DNA of 64,000 nucleotides from positions 1-64,000 of the forward strand of contig NZ_JBALOP010000055.1 in the NCBI RefSeq assembly GCF_036962685.1, in the 5' to 3' direction. Below are positions 1 through 7,913 of the stretch, piece after piece. This stretch comes from Ferdinandcohnia sp036962685 (GTDB lineage Bacteria > Bacillota > Bacilli > Bacillales > Bacillaceae_L). The translations under genes and the position numbers were made by a program. How positions within the stretch are numbered: the first letter of the stretch is position 1; each line of letters starts with the position of its first letter. The notes beneath the pieces are model-generated. The model made no database searches and was not told the DNA's origin. It worked only from the letters and a program-made list of their open reading frames with translations.

Positions 1-41
1 ACTTTTAAGACTAACCTCAAAATCTTTGGATTTTGTCTATT

Positions 42-125
42 TTAGAGCAGTTAGTCGGAATCTCTCCGCTTATTTCTGCTTCTTAGGCCCCTACTATATG
101 CATTAGCCGGAAATTCTCCGACTAC
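42..125. repeat. degenerate TTAG-CGGA repeat units
   Basis: Two related units, TTAGTCGGAATCTCTCCG from 51 and TTAGCCGGAAATTCTCCG from 103, differ at only a few positions. Each holds the small palindrome CGGA-TCCG. A further weak TTAGG unit sits at 83, 20 bases before the second copy. The 234 bases before the first gene hold no convincing coding sequence. The pattern resembles the short-period intergenic repeats at 20.5 and 30.5 kb, but it is more decayed. Confidence 0.45.
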
Positions 126-234
126 GTAATCTTATACCTCCACGAAAATCAACAATGAACAATAACTATACCTATATTTTTACCATTAATACCATTTACA
201 CCATTGGTTTTAGAATCCAAATGGGTTATTAGAT

Positions 235-624
235 TTATCCCGTACAAGCCATAATTACATTTCCATCTGGGTCTTTGAAATTAAACCAAGCAAAGTTCTC
301 TCCTACTCTTTCTATTTCTCTTACGATTTCAATGTCATTCGATTTAATAAAATCGTAAGCAACATCAATATCTTCAACTAGAAAATTAAAGATTGGGTTT
401 GGTGAAGGTCTGTGGATGAATGTTGAATCAAAAGCGTGGTCATCCAGTGTTAAACTTGTTGTCCCCCTTATTGGAATGTTGAATACAGGAGATTGCACTT
501 TATTTACATCGATCTCAAAACCTAAGATGTTGCTGTACCATTCAACTGAATTTCTTAAATCTTTAACGTGAATGAACACCCCGCCCATTATATTTTTAAT
601 TGGTGAAACACTAGAGATAGCCAT
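235..624 (-). CDS. VOC (glyoxalase/bleomycin-resistance) family protein
   Basis: A 129-residue protein with the layout of a vicinal-oxygen-chelate domain. It opens with GGVFIHVKDL then WYSNILGFEI, and ends with WFNFKDPDGNVIM, the usual last strand with its metal-ligand region. Such proteins act on small molecules as lyases, dioxygenases or drug-binding proteins, and the substrate cannot be read from sequence. The start at 624 is chosen because GGGAGTG lies just upstream; an upstream in-frame extension lacks a comparable site and does not fit the fold. It stands alone, upstream of a three-gene operon on the same strand but separated from it. Confidence 0.8.
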   Translation of the reverse strand: MAISSVSPIKNIMGGVFIHVKDLRNSVEWYSNILGFEIDVNKVQSPVFNIPIRGTTSLTLDDHAFDSTFIHRPSPNPIFNFLVEDIDVAYDFIKSNDIEIVREIERVGENFAWFNFKDPDGNVIMACTG

Positions 625-788
625 ATTTAACACTCCCTTATATAAAAATGTGATAATTCCTTTGGTGAAACTGAATCTGGTGCAATACCTCCGAGTAAAA
701 AAGATGTTCAATCTGTAATAGACAAATAATCTGCTAATTTAGTAGCTATTATGGCATGCATGACCCGTGAACCCAATAGTCTCCCCCC

Positions 789-1463
789 TTAAGAACATTC
801 CACATTTAACGTTTTTATTAGTGATGGCAGTACGCCCAAATCTTCGATTATATAATCAGCATCAACATTGTCCCACTGTGCATCTTTTTTCCATATTCCT
901 TTTATTCCAACATTGCGGGCTGCTTTCACATCGTTTTCTGGATGGTCACCTACAAAAATACACTCAAATGGTTGAACGCCCAGTTGTTGAATGGCCTTGA
1001 TAAATATCTGAGGATCTGGCTTTTTTATTCCTTCCAATTCAGAGACTAATATAATATCAAAATATTCTTCAATCCCTAGTGCCCTAATATTATCCAACTG
1101 AAATTGGCCTCTTCCATTAGTAATCATTCCTAACAGAAGTCCATTTCCTTTTAGTTCTTCTAACATTGATATTAAATTTGGGAAAGGTACACAATAATTC
1201 TTAAACATTAAGATATAATCCTGTAGAAGTTTTTTCCAAGTGATTGCCTCAATCTGAAATTCTTCAACTAATTGTTGATACACCTTGTCTTTCCAAACAT
1301 ACCCACGATGATCTAGTTCTATAAATCTCTTAATATAAGTTTCTTTTGGGATATGACCTACAAATTCATTTAGCCTATCATATTGAGTTGTAATAAACTT
1401 TTTTACAGATTCATCTCTATTTAATAATGTTCCATCTAAATCAAAAATAGCTGCTTTTATCAT
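789..1463 (-). CDS. HAD-superfamily hydrolase
   Basis: A 224-residue cytosolic phosphatase-like protein. All four HAD motifs are visible: I, FDLDGTLL near residue 7 with the nucleophilic and acid/base aspartates; II, the threonine in MITNGRGQ near 117; III, the lysine in KKPDPQIF near 148; IV, FVGDHPENDVKAAR near 171. The large insert between motifs I and II is the alpha-helical cap of the HAD-IA group (phosphoglycolate phosphatase/YjjG-like). The substrate is unknown. It is the last gene of a minus-strand operon with a nucleotidyltransferase and a methyltransferase, 18 bases after the methyltransferase stop. Confidence 0.85.
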   Translation of the reverse strand: MIKAAIFDLDGTLLNRDESVKKFITTQYDRLNEFVGHIPKETYIKRFIELDHRGYVWKDKVYQQLVEEFQIEAITWKKLLQDYILMFKNYCVPFPNLISMLEELKGNGLLLGMITNGRGQFQLDNIRALGIEEYFDIILVSELEGIKKPDPQIFIKAIQQLGVQPFECIFVGDHPENDVKAARNVGIKGIWKKDAQWDNVDADYIIEDLGVLPSLIKTLNVECS

Positions 1464-1481
1464 GTTAATACCTACTTTTAG

Positions 1482-2237
1482 TTATAATTTAAGGGCTTTA
1501 ATAATCATCGTTGTTGGAAATCTTCGTGCTTTGTGTAACGAGTAATAACGGTCGGAAACCTCTTCTTCTATTGAATCAAAGTTACTTGATACATCGCTTT
1601 CGATCACCTTATCAATTGTAAAACCCGCTTTAATTAATTCATTTATATATGTACTCATTTTTCGTGTAGGAATGACCATTGGAGCATCTTCACCTTTGAA
1701 TTTGCTGTAAGTAACCGTGTCTTCGTTTTGATATGAGCCATCCAAATAAATTCGCCCATTTTCACTTTTAAGATAAGGATATAAAGGATGGTCCCAACTG
1801 AATACAAAATACCCGCCAGACTTTAAATAGGAATGAATGAATGTAAAGGTGGTAGATAAATCTGTCGTCCAACCAATTGCATAGATGGAATAAACAGTAT
1901 CAAAATATTCCTTTGGAATACTGATTTCTTTCTCCATTGGTGCACAAAATAAACGAGGATTCAAACCTTTTAGAGTTTCATTCGCAACTGCAATTTGGGT
2001 TTCTGATAAATCTACACCCCATAATTCGCCCGCTCCTTTTTCTGCCATATACTTTAATGAATGTCCACTTCCGCAACCAACATCAAGTATTTTTTTATTA
2101 GTTATATCATCAAACAGCCGCAACTCTTCTTCTGTTTGAGTAAAAGGTCCGTAACTAGGGAGTGCGTCCTTTCCGTTAAAATGATGTGCCACTATATCCC
2201 AGCTCTTCTTATTGTTTTTCAGAATTTCGTTTGTCAT
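1482..2237 (-). CDS. class I SAM-dependent methyltransferase
   Basis: A 251-residue cytosolic protein. Motif I, LDVGCGSGHSLKYMA, begins near residue 50 and is followed by the acidic end of strand 2 in WGVDLSETQI. The post-motif region YSIYAIGWTTDLS and SGGYFVFSWDHPLYPY fits a small-molecule or tRNA-type methyltransferase of the UbiE/Methyltransf_11 group. The start at 2237 is preferred over longer forms because GGAGGTAAGTGAA sits directly before it. The upstream nucleotidyltransferase stop is one base away, so the two are probably translationally coupled. The acceptor substrate is unknown. Confidence 0.85.
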   Translation of the reverse strand: MTNEILKNNKKSWDIVAHHFNGKDALPSYGPFTQTEEELRLFDDITNKKILDVGCGSGHSLKYMAEKGAGELWGVDLSETQIAVANETLKGLNPRLFCAPMEKEISIPKEYFDTVYSIYAIGWTTDLSTTFTFIHSYLKSGGYFVFSWDHPLYPYLKSENGRIYLDGSYQNEDTVTYSKFKGEDAPMVIPTRKMSTYINELIKAGFTIDKVIESDVSSNFDSIEEEVSDRYYSLHKARRFPTTMIIKALKL

Positions 2238-2238
2238 T

Positions 2239-2970
2239 TCACTTACCTCCATTTGTTTTCCCCAATGAAAAGCCTTCAAAATAACGTCCACCAAAAGGTT
2301 CTAAAATCTCATCAACCAAATGAATAACTTTAGATTTATCATCATTTCTATAAAAAGAATCAAATGCTGCAACAAAACGCTTAGCAAACTCCTCGTCTAA
2401 ATCTTTTAGGGCACGATATACCCATTTAGAAGCTCCGACCCATTTTCGATTTATCCTTAAAATAAATTCGCTTGTCAGTTCTGCAAGATTATTTGCAATG
2501 AATATTGCTTCTTCTCTTTGTTCACAGCCTATGAAATCGTCAAGGACGTCTGTGATAAAATACCTTTTGAAATCTATCGTTTCCCTCGTCCATTCTTCAG
2601 GTCCGTTTTCTAAAATTTCCTTTGCTTCTTTTTTTATTGCTTCAAGTATTCCATCATCCTTAAGTACAATGCCTTCGTAAACCATCCTTGGCATGGACGG
2701 TCTTGCCCGCTTTTTATCCGTTTCAAAAAACTGTTTATAGGATGTTTCATTATGTACAAAAACCTCTATTGGCCAACTAAATTCGATTAAAGACTCTCTA
2801 AACGATGAAGGTATGTTTTTATCGAAAACTACGATGTCAAGATCAGATGTTTCTGTCGCTTCTCCTCTTGCTACGCTTCCCGCTAATATTGCAGCTTGGC
2901 AATTCGGATGATGTGTTTGAATAAATTGTTGGGCTGCCTCTAAAGCATTCTCTTTATGATTAGTCGTCAA
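2239..2970 (-). CDS. nucleotidyltransferase-domain protein
   Basis: About 243 residues. Near the N terminus the pol-beta nucleotidyltransferase signature GSVARGEATETSDLDIVVF is complete: the G-S pair plus the two metal-binding aspartates of DLD. The C-terminal half is helical, as in kanamycin nucleotidyltransferase-like and MNT proteins. Such enzymes transfer NMP to small molecules, including antibiotics, or to proteins. The start is taken as TTG at 2970, which is preceded by GAGGTGG; a GTG at 2979 is also possible. It is first in an operon with a methyltransferase and a HAD phosphatase. The substrate is not predictable from sequence. Confidence 0.78.
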   Translation of the reverse strand: MTTNHKENALEAAQQFIQTHHPNCQAAILAGSVARGEATETSDLDIVVFDKNIPSSFRESLIEFSWPIEVFVHNETSYKQFFETDKKRARPSMPRMVYEGIVLKDDGILEAIKKEAKEILENGPEEWTRETIDFKRYFITDVLDDFIGCEQREEAIFIANNLAELTSEFILRINRKWVGASKWVYRALKDLDEEFAKRFVAAFDSFYRNDDKSKVIHLVDEILEPFGGRYFEGFSLGKTNGGK

Positions 2971-3116
2971 TATTACCACCTCAAATCTTTACCTTACAAA
3001 ACCTACATTCTACAAATTTTGATAAATTCCTTTTTATTCCTTTAGAAAATCACGCAGGAAATTAAGCTTGATAATAGAATTATTATCCTAACAGTAATTA
3101 AGTGGAGGAAAAAATC

Positions 3117-3557
3117 ATGTTAGTTGTAAAAAAAATCCATCCAGAAATGACATACGAATTAAGGCATAACATTTTACGCCCTCATCAACCGAAGGAGGCA
3201 TGCATGTATGATACTGATTATCAAGAAGGTGGTTTTCATTTTGGGGCTTTTTATGAAGGCAAATTAATTAGCGTTGCTTCTTTTTGTCCTGAATTAAACC
3301 TGGAATTATCAAGCAAAAAGCAATATAGACTGAGAGCAATGGCAACACTTGAGGAATTTCGAAAGCTAGGTGCAGGACGTAAAGTAGTTAGTTTTGCAGA
3401 AAGTATTCTAAAGGAAATGGATACGGAGATTTTATGGTGCATGGGCAGAACAAGCGTTCAAGGTTATTATGAAAAGTTGGGCTTTAAACCGCATGGGGAA
3501 GTCTTTGATTATCCACCGATTGGTCCACATATTGTGATGGTGAAACAATTAATCTAA
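3117..3557 (+). CDS. GNAT family N-acetyltransferase
   Basis: A 146-residue acetyltransferase of the GNAT fold. The acetyl-CoA binding loop is RAMATLEEFRKLGAGRKVV, around residues 73-91. A C-terminal strand with GYYEKLGFKPHGEVFDYPPIG is typical of members that modify small amines or protein N termini. The start at 3117 follows GTGGAGG with good spacing; a start five codons upstream would lie inside the ribosome binding site. It is transcribed divergently from the nucleotidyltransferase operon and followed by a strong hairpin. Confidence 0.85.
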   Translation: MLVVKKIHPEMTYELRHNILRPHQPKEACMYDTDYQEGGFHFGAFYEGKLISVASFCPELNLELSSKKQYRLRAMATLEEFRKLGAGRKVVSFAESILKEMDTEILWCMGRTSVQGYYEKLGFKPHGEVFDYPPIGPHIVMVKQLI

Positions 3558-3565
3558 ATGATAAA

Positions 3566-3612
3566 AGGAGAGTTCGGGATGAATTGTTTCATATCTCTCA
3601 ACTCTCCTCCAT
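3566..3612. terminator. long stem-loop terminator between convergent genes
   Basis: GGAGAGTT at 3568-3575 pairs with AACTCTCC at 3600-3607. An inner stem (ATGAA/TTCAT) lies within the loop, and a T-rich tail follows on the plus strand. It lies between convergent genes and could serve both. Confidence 0.65.
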
Positions 3613-3618
3613 TTTTCT

Positions 3619-4050
3619 TTAGAAACAAGTAAACGATTGGATTTGTCTTAGGCTTATACCGAAGTACATCCATCTAAAACCATTCCATCTATACCCGGAG
3701 ACAGAACTTCTACCAACAAATGTTGGAAAGTACCAGAATTGCTCACGACCTCTCAACCAGACGTAGGTATATCTAAACAAACAACCTCGAATACTACCTG
3801 GATCGACTGCAAAGGCTTCCGCTTGCTGTTGTGACTGAGTTGGAACAAAGGATGGTGGCGGTGCTGTTGGTGGTCCTCCTCCCTGTCCTTGACCAGGTGT
3901 TCCAAAAGGTGGTCCTCCTCCAGGACTTTGACTAGGTGGTCCAAATGGTGGGAATGAACCCATTTGTCTTTCATAATCGTAATAATAATCGTAATCTGAT
4001 TGGTATGGTAGTGATGACGCCATTAGACCATTCGGGTCGTAATAATACAT
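3619..4050 (-). CDS. Pro/Gly-rich protein, probable spore-surface type
   Basis: A 143-residue protein in two parts. Residues 1-75 are low complexity: Tyr/Asp-rich, then repeated PP, GGGPP and GQG blocks. Residues 85-143 form a compact aromatic domain with GCLFRYTYVWL, FWYFPTFVGR and RWNGFRWMYFGI. Proteins with this Pro/Gly-rich head and an RGCLFRYTYVWL-like tail recur in Bacillus genomes without assigned function. The composition and the absence of a signal peptide resemble coat or exosporium proteins, but that role is inferred. AGGAGTG precedes the ATG. It is a single gene, convergent with the GNAT gene. Confidence 0.7.
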   Translation of the reverse strand: MYYYDPNGLMASSLPYQSDYDYYYDYERQMGSFPPFGPPSQSPGGGPPFGTPGQGQGGGPPTAPPPSFVPTQSQQQAEAFAVDPGSIRGCLFRYTYVWLRGREQFWYFPTFVGRSSVSGYRWNGFRWMYFGISLRQIQSFTCF

Positions 4051-4205
4051 CTTTTAATCACTCCTTATTCATAGGCTACTAGCATCCTATTCTATAGGCT
4101 TATGCCTTTCAACTTGTACCTCCAAAATGTGCTTTTACCTAGAACTATATAAGGGAGAAAACACCTGTCCTTAATCCTAGTTTAGAATTGAGAAACAGGC
4201 ATTTT

Positions 4206-6578
4206 TTAATTGTTCCTATTCACAAAATAATTCAAAATTCGATTTAAAAAAGTTGTTTTAAGGGGTATCATTAGCAATGCTTCTGTCGCTAGACAATAAT
4301 GTTCCCACATCGCTTTTTTTGCATCGTCTACTCCAAGGATGGAGACAAATGTTGAATGGTTGTTTTCCTCATCTTTACCAACCGATTTTCCAAGTACGTC
4401 TGTTGTTCCTTCTACATCTAATAAATCATCCTTAATTTGAAAAGCAATCCCCGCATGATACGCAAACCTTTTTAAAGATTCGATTTCTATTTGGTCAACA
4501 TTTGCAAGAATGGAAGGCATGATAAGCGCAGCTTCAAATCCCTTTCCCGTTTTTAAAAAGCACATTTGATTTAGCTGTGCGAGCGTCAGTTGTTTTCCTT
4601 TAGACTCTAAATCCATCGCTTGACCCTTACACATATCCATCGTGCTCTCAGCCGAGTATTTGATTAACTTAAGCACTATTTTTGGATCGAAATGTGTAAG
4701 ATTTGCTTGCTCAAAAGTAGCCCTTTGAGTCAGAAAAAGGCCGGTTAATTCCGCAACAGCAGAGTTATACACATGATGAACAGTTGGCTGCCCGCGTCGA
4801 AATAATGCATTATCCTGGGATGGAAGGTCATCATAAATTAAAGAAGCTGTATGCATGTATTCAATTGATTTTAAAAGTGGAAAAATAGCTTTTTCATCTA
4901 ATCCATACTCCCTAACACCCATCATCCAGCTCACAATTGGTCTCAGCCTTTTCCCGTCACCTTCAAGACTATAATTCGCGGCGTTTGTTATTTGTGAAGA
5001 ATCTTTATCATGATTTTGAATGTGTAATTTCTCATTTATCTTTGTGCGTACTTCATCAATCAACTCTGAAAAATCTTCCTGTTCTTTACTTTCATTTTTC
5101 AAATTGGAAACCATATGATCACGCAATAGTTTATCAAAGAAATCAACATCATCTGCTTTTCGAACCATTTTTTGAATCAAGTGATTAAAGGATGGATTAC
5201 CTTTTGCAAATGTCTCCATAACCTCTTCATACACTTTCCTCCCGACCCGCTTTTTAAATCGTTTCAACCCATTAATGGCACGGTCCAATATAATTTCACA
5301 GGCCTTCGAATCGGAATCGTAAACGTTATGGATCAAATAAGATATCACAGCCCAATATAATTCATAGGGATTTACTAAATCAGGTCGCGTCTTGTGATAT
5401 TTTAAATAATACGTATATGGAGTTACCGCACCTTCCTTCATGTCGGAAAACATATCTGCAAAGTCATCAGCAAGCTGATTGTAGATTCCATAACAAAATG
5501 TCCGTTTCTCGATATCCTCATCTGCAGGAGCATTTATTAAAGAACGAACAATCAGTCTTGAAGAGGATGACTTAATTATAATTGGAATAAATATATCTTC
5601 ATTCGTGTACATTTCATTCGAAAGGTCTTTATCACGGTCGACTTCTTGTGAATGAAAAAACACATAGGATTGCTCGAAAAAGGAGTGTAACGTCTCTCTT
5701 GGCTGCTGGTTCTTAATGTAGTGAAAAGCTTCTGTAAGTTCCGAATGAACAAATTCTAGTAATTCCTTATTTTTTCCCTTCCAATCCCCTAATGGTGGTA
5801 CTTCCTCGGTTAAAAGAGTAGTTCGTATTAAATTAGAATACCTCTTCTTTTCAACATCAGACATAACCGATGCATCCAAAAGATCATCAATAAAGGGATA
5901 AGTAAGACCGTAGGCATAGCCTAATCGAATAGCAGTATCAAGTTTTTTTGAACGTTCATCTGGTAGGAGGTTTTCTTCCATATCTTCGATTTCATTGATC
6001 ATAACTCCTGCGATGATTTTAATTAACTTCCGCTTAGCATGTGTTGCATTCATTCCCTCAGGTATATTCCTAGATACAGTCCTTAGTCTATCCATCAACC
6101 AAATAATAGAGGATTCAATACCTTCCCTTTGACCCCATCTGTACAACCCTGCCATACTAAAATTATCTAATTCATCGGTTTTATCCTTTGATGTTGTTTG
6201 GATTAAATGGTCTTTCAAACTGGTAACCACGTTGGAAATCCTTGTTTGTGTATCCTTATTATTGAGGTCTTTTCCCATGTCTCTCATAAAAATATATGAA
6301 ATACTTCGCTCCAAGTATCGATCTAATTTTCCGGTATAATTCAGCCATCTTATATAACTATAATAGTCTTGTGTTTCGGACTTTTTACTCCCTTTTTTCC
6401 GAAATGGAAGGACAGAACGATGAATATGATGCTGTTTCCAAGAATTGATGTCTTTTGTTAGGGTTTGTACATAATTCTGCTCCTTGACATCCTTATAAAG
6501 CGCGTGAAAATAGTGAGACGCCTTCTTCTCTGCTAGTTGATACCTTTTTTCAGCATTCTTTTTTAATCCAACATTCAT
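4206..6578 (-). CDS. two-domain class I isoprenoid-synthase-like protein
   Basis: A 790-residue protein, more than twice a normal prenyl synthase. The C-terminal half (about 510-770) has the full trans-prenyltransferase set: GDGKRLRP (540-547) for IPP binding, DDLPSQD (583-589) as first Asp-rich motif, RRGQP after it, KGQAMDLE near 651, KTGKGFE near 676 and FQIKDDLLD (to 721) as second Asp-rich motif. The DDxxxxD form of the first motif is typical of short-chain bacterial FPP/GGPP synthases. The N-terminal half is all-helical and carries DDLLD at 231-235 and DDFADMFSD from 371, which look like another, divergent pair of metal-binding motifs. The ATG at 6578 is preceded by GAGGT; a TTG five codons upstream is less likely. 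Product unknown; it stands alone with no terpene genes beside it. Confidence 0.75.
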   Translation of the reverse strand: MNVGLKKNAEKRYQLAEKKASHYFHALYKDVKEQNYVQTLTKDINSWKQHHIHRSVLPFRKKGSKKSETQDYYSYIRWLNYTGKLDRYLERSISYIFMRDMGKDLNNKDTQTRISNVVTSLKDHLIQTTSKDKTDELDNFSMAGLYRWGQREGIESSIIWLMDRLRTVSRNIPEGMNATHAKRKLIKIIAGVMINEIEDMEENLLPDERSKKLDTAIRLGYAYGLTYPFIDDLLDASVMSDVEKKRYSNLIRTTLLTEEVPPLGDWKGKNKELLEFVHSELTEAFHYIKNQQPRETLHSFFEQSYVFFHSQEVDRDKDLSNEMYTNEDIFIPIIIKSSSSRLIVRSLINAPADEDIEKRTFCYGIYNQLADDFADMFSDMKEGAVTPYTYYLKYHKTRPDLVNPYELYWAVISYLIHNVYDSDSKACEIILDRAINGLKRFKKRVGRKVYEEVMETFAKGNPSFNHLIQKMVRKADDVDFFDKLLRDHMVSNLKNESKEQEDFSELIDEVRTKINEKLHIQNHDKDSSQITNAANYSLEGDGKRLRPIVSWMMGVREYGLDEKAIFPLLKSIEYMHTASLIYDDLPSQDNALFRRGQPTVHHVYNSAVAELTGLFLTQRATFEQANLTHFDPKIVLKLIKYSAESTMDMCKGQAMDLESKGKQLTLAQLNQMCFLKTGKGFEAALIMPSILANVDQIEIESLKRFAYHAGIAFQIKDDLLDVEGTTDVLGKSVGKDEENNHSTFVSILGVDDAKKAMWEHYCLATEALLMIPLKTTFLNRILNYFVNRNN

Positions 6579-6755
6579 ATGTAGATACCTCAATCACCAA
6601 TTTTTTATCCTACTCAATTGTATTCATATCATTCTTGTTTTAAACTATCATAATATTTTTTTCATCACCATAAATGTGCATTATAAATCGGAACATCTTC
6701 TCAATGTTGCTTAAAGTAAACACTATCCAATATTTATTTAGACTATACGTCCTAT

Positions 6756-7637
6756 TTAATATATTTCGTTGGCATCTACCGGTAAATTTCTTACATGTTT
6801 CAAATAGTTAGTCATATTCAGGTCATCCTCGATTGGATATTTGAATGATAATTTTTCAGCAACTTCTTGTGCTAATGCCCTAAATAAATCACAAGTGGTA
6901 AAAACGGAATTCCAAAAGCTATCATAATCATGGTTCGAATATGTTCTTTCATACAACTGCCAATAGGATTCAGAAAGGTGATTCTTAAAATACTTACCCA
7001 TTTTCCCTACCGAGACTTTGAAATTTGTCTCACAACCAATCCACCATGAGACCATTTCGTCTAAATGGGGCCTAATAACAAGTTCAAACATTTGTTTCGC
7101 GTATGGTAATTCGTCACGCCAAATTCCTTTGGCTACATTTTGTAAACACCACCAAAAATTATTGCAACTACTAAAATATCTGGCTTCAGTTGGCTGTTTA
7201 ACATGATAATCAATATCGGTTGGAGCAGGGATTGATGGTAAAAACTTGTCTTTATCCAATAAAGGAACTGTTAGTTTATCAATACCATATTCTTCAAGCA
7301 TTTTTTCTTTCGTTTCAATGTGCAGATCAATCCTGTTTCCATCTTTGAAAAGCATTAAATAACCGTAGGATTGATTAAAAGCAGATCGGCCACCCCAGGA
7401 TGGGTCATTTTTATCAGGCTCCTGTAGCATCAGTAATTCACCAAAAATGGTTATCCAGCTTTCATCGTTTATAAAGGATTCAGTTTCGGTAACAACATAT
7501 ACGATGTCATAATCTTGGAAAATATCTTGAGGTACATTCTGATTTGTTCTTGAACCATTCATGTAGACGGCACGAATTCGCTGGTCATCCTTTGCGATGT
7601 TTAATATGAGGTCCATCATTTGTTTATCATTACGCAT
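6756..7637 (-). CDS. aminoglycoside 6-adenylyltransferase-like protein (ANT(6)/AadE family)
   Basis: A 293-residue cytosolic protein that follows the streptomycin adenylyltransferase pattern along its length. It starts MRNDKQMMDLIL, then YMNGSR near residue 27 and DYDIVYVV near 42 with two metal-binding aspartates. The middle has RIDLHIE and a characteristic ARYFSSCNNFWWCLQNVAKGI. Family members adenylylate streptomycin, but chromosomal Bacillus homologues often confer little resistance, so the phenotype is not inferred. AAGGGAG precedes the ATG at 7637. It is monocistronic, with no mobile element beside it. Confidence 0.85.
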   Translation of the reverse strand: MRNDKQMMDLILNIAKDDQRIRAVYMNGSRTNQNVPQDIFQDYDIVYVVTETESFINDESWITIFGELLMLQEPDKNDPSWGGRSAFNQSYGYLMLFKDGNRIDLHIETKEKMLEEYGIDKLTVPLLDKDKFLPSIPAPTDIDYHVKQPTEARYFSSCNNFWWCLQNVAKGIWRDELPYAKQMFELVIRPHLDEMVSWWIGCETNFKVSVGKMGKYFKNHLSESYWQLYERTYSNHDYDSFWNSVFTTCDLFRALAQEVAEKLSFKYPIEDDLNMTNYLKHVRNLPVDANEIY

Positions 7638-7913
7638 AAAAAAACTCCCTTACCATTATCTTGAATACTATTCATTTCTATTCCCGTAACAAATGTACCT
7701 GCATTTTTCCAAATAAAAATGGACAATCATTTTCTTTTTCACTAGCAAACTATGACCAACTTCCTAAGTCTAACCAACTAGATTTCTATGACTTTTTACC
7801 GATATGTTAAAAATAGGAATTAAGCCACAGATGCAGATAGGAAGAAGGCTTCTTACGAGTTTCGGAATATTCTGTTATATTTTTCCTATCATGCATAAAG
7901 GAGTGTGTTGTTA

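Noticed and set aside
767..1000. Plus-strand open frame opposite the HAD gene
   Set aside because: It is the complement of a gene with all four HAD motifs and has no ribosome binding site.
4140..4205. CCTGT/ACAGG pairing with an inner AAT-CTA stem after the two-domain isoprenoid gene
   Set aside because: The stem is short with a long loop, and the T run is on the strand without an upstream gene. Not enough to call a terminator.
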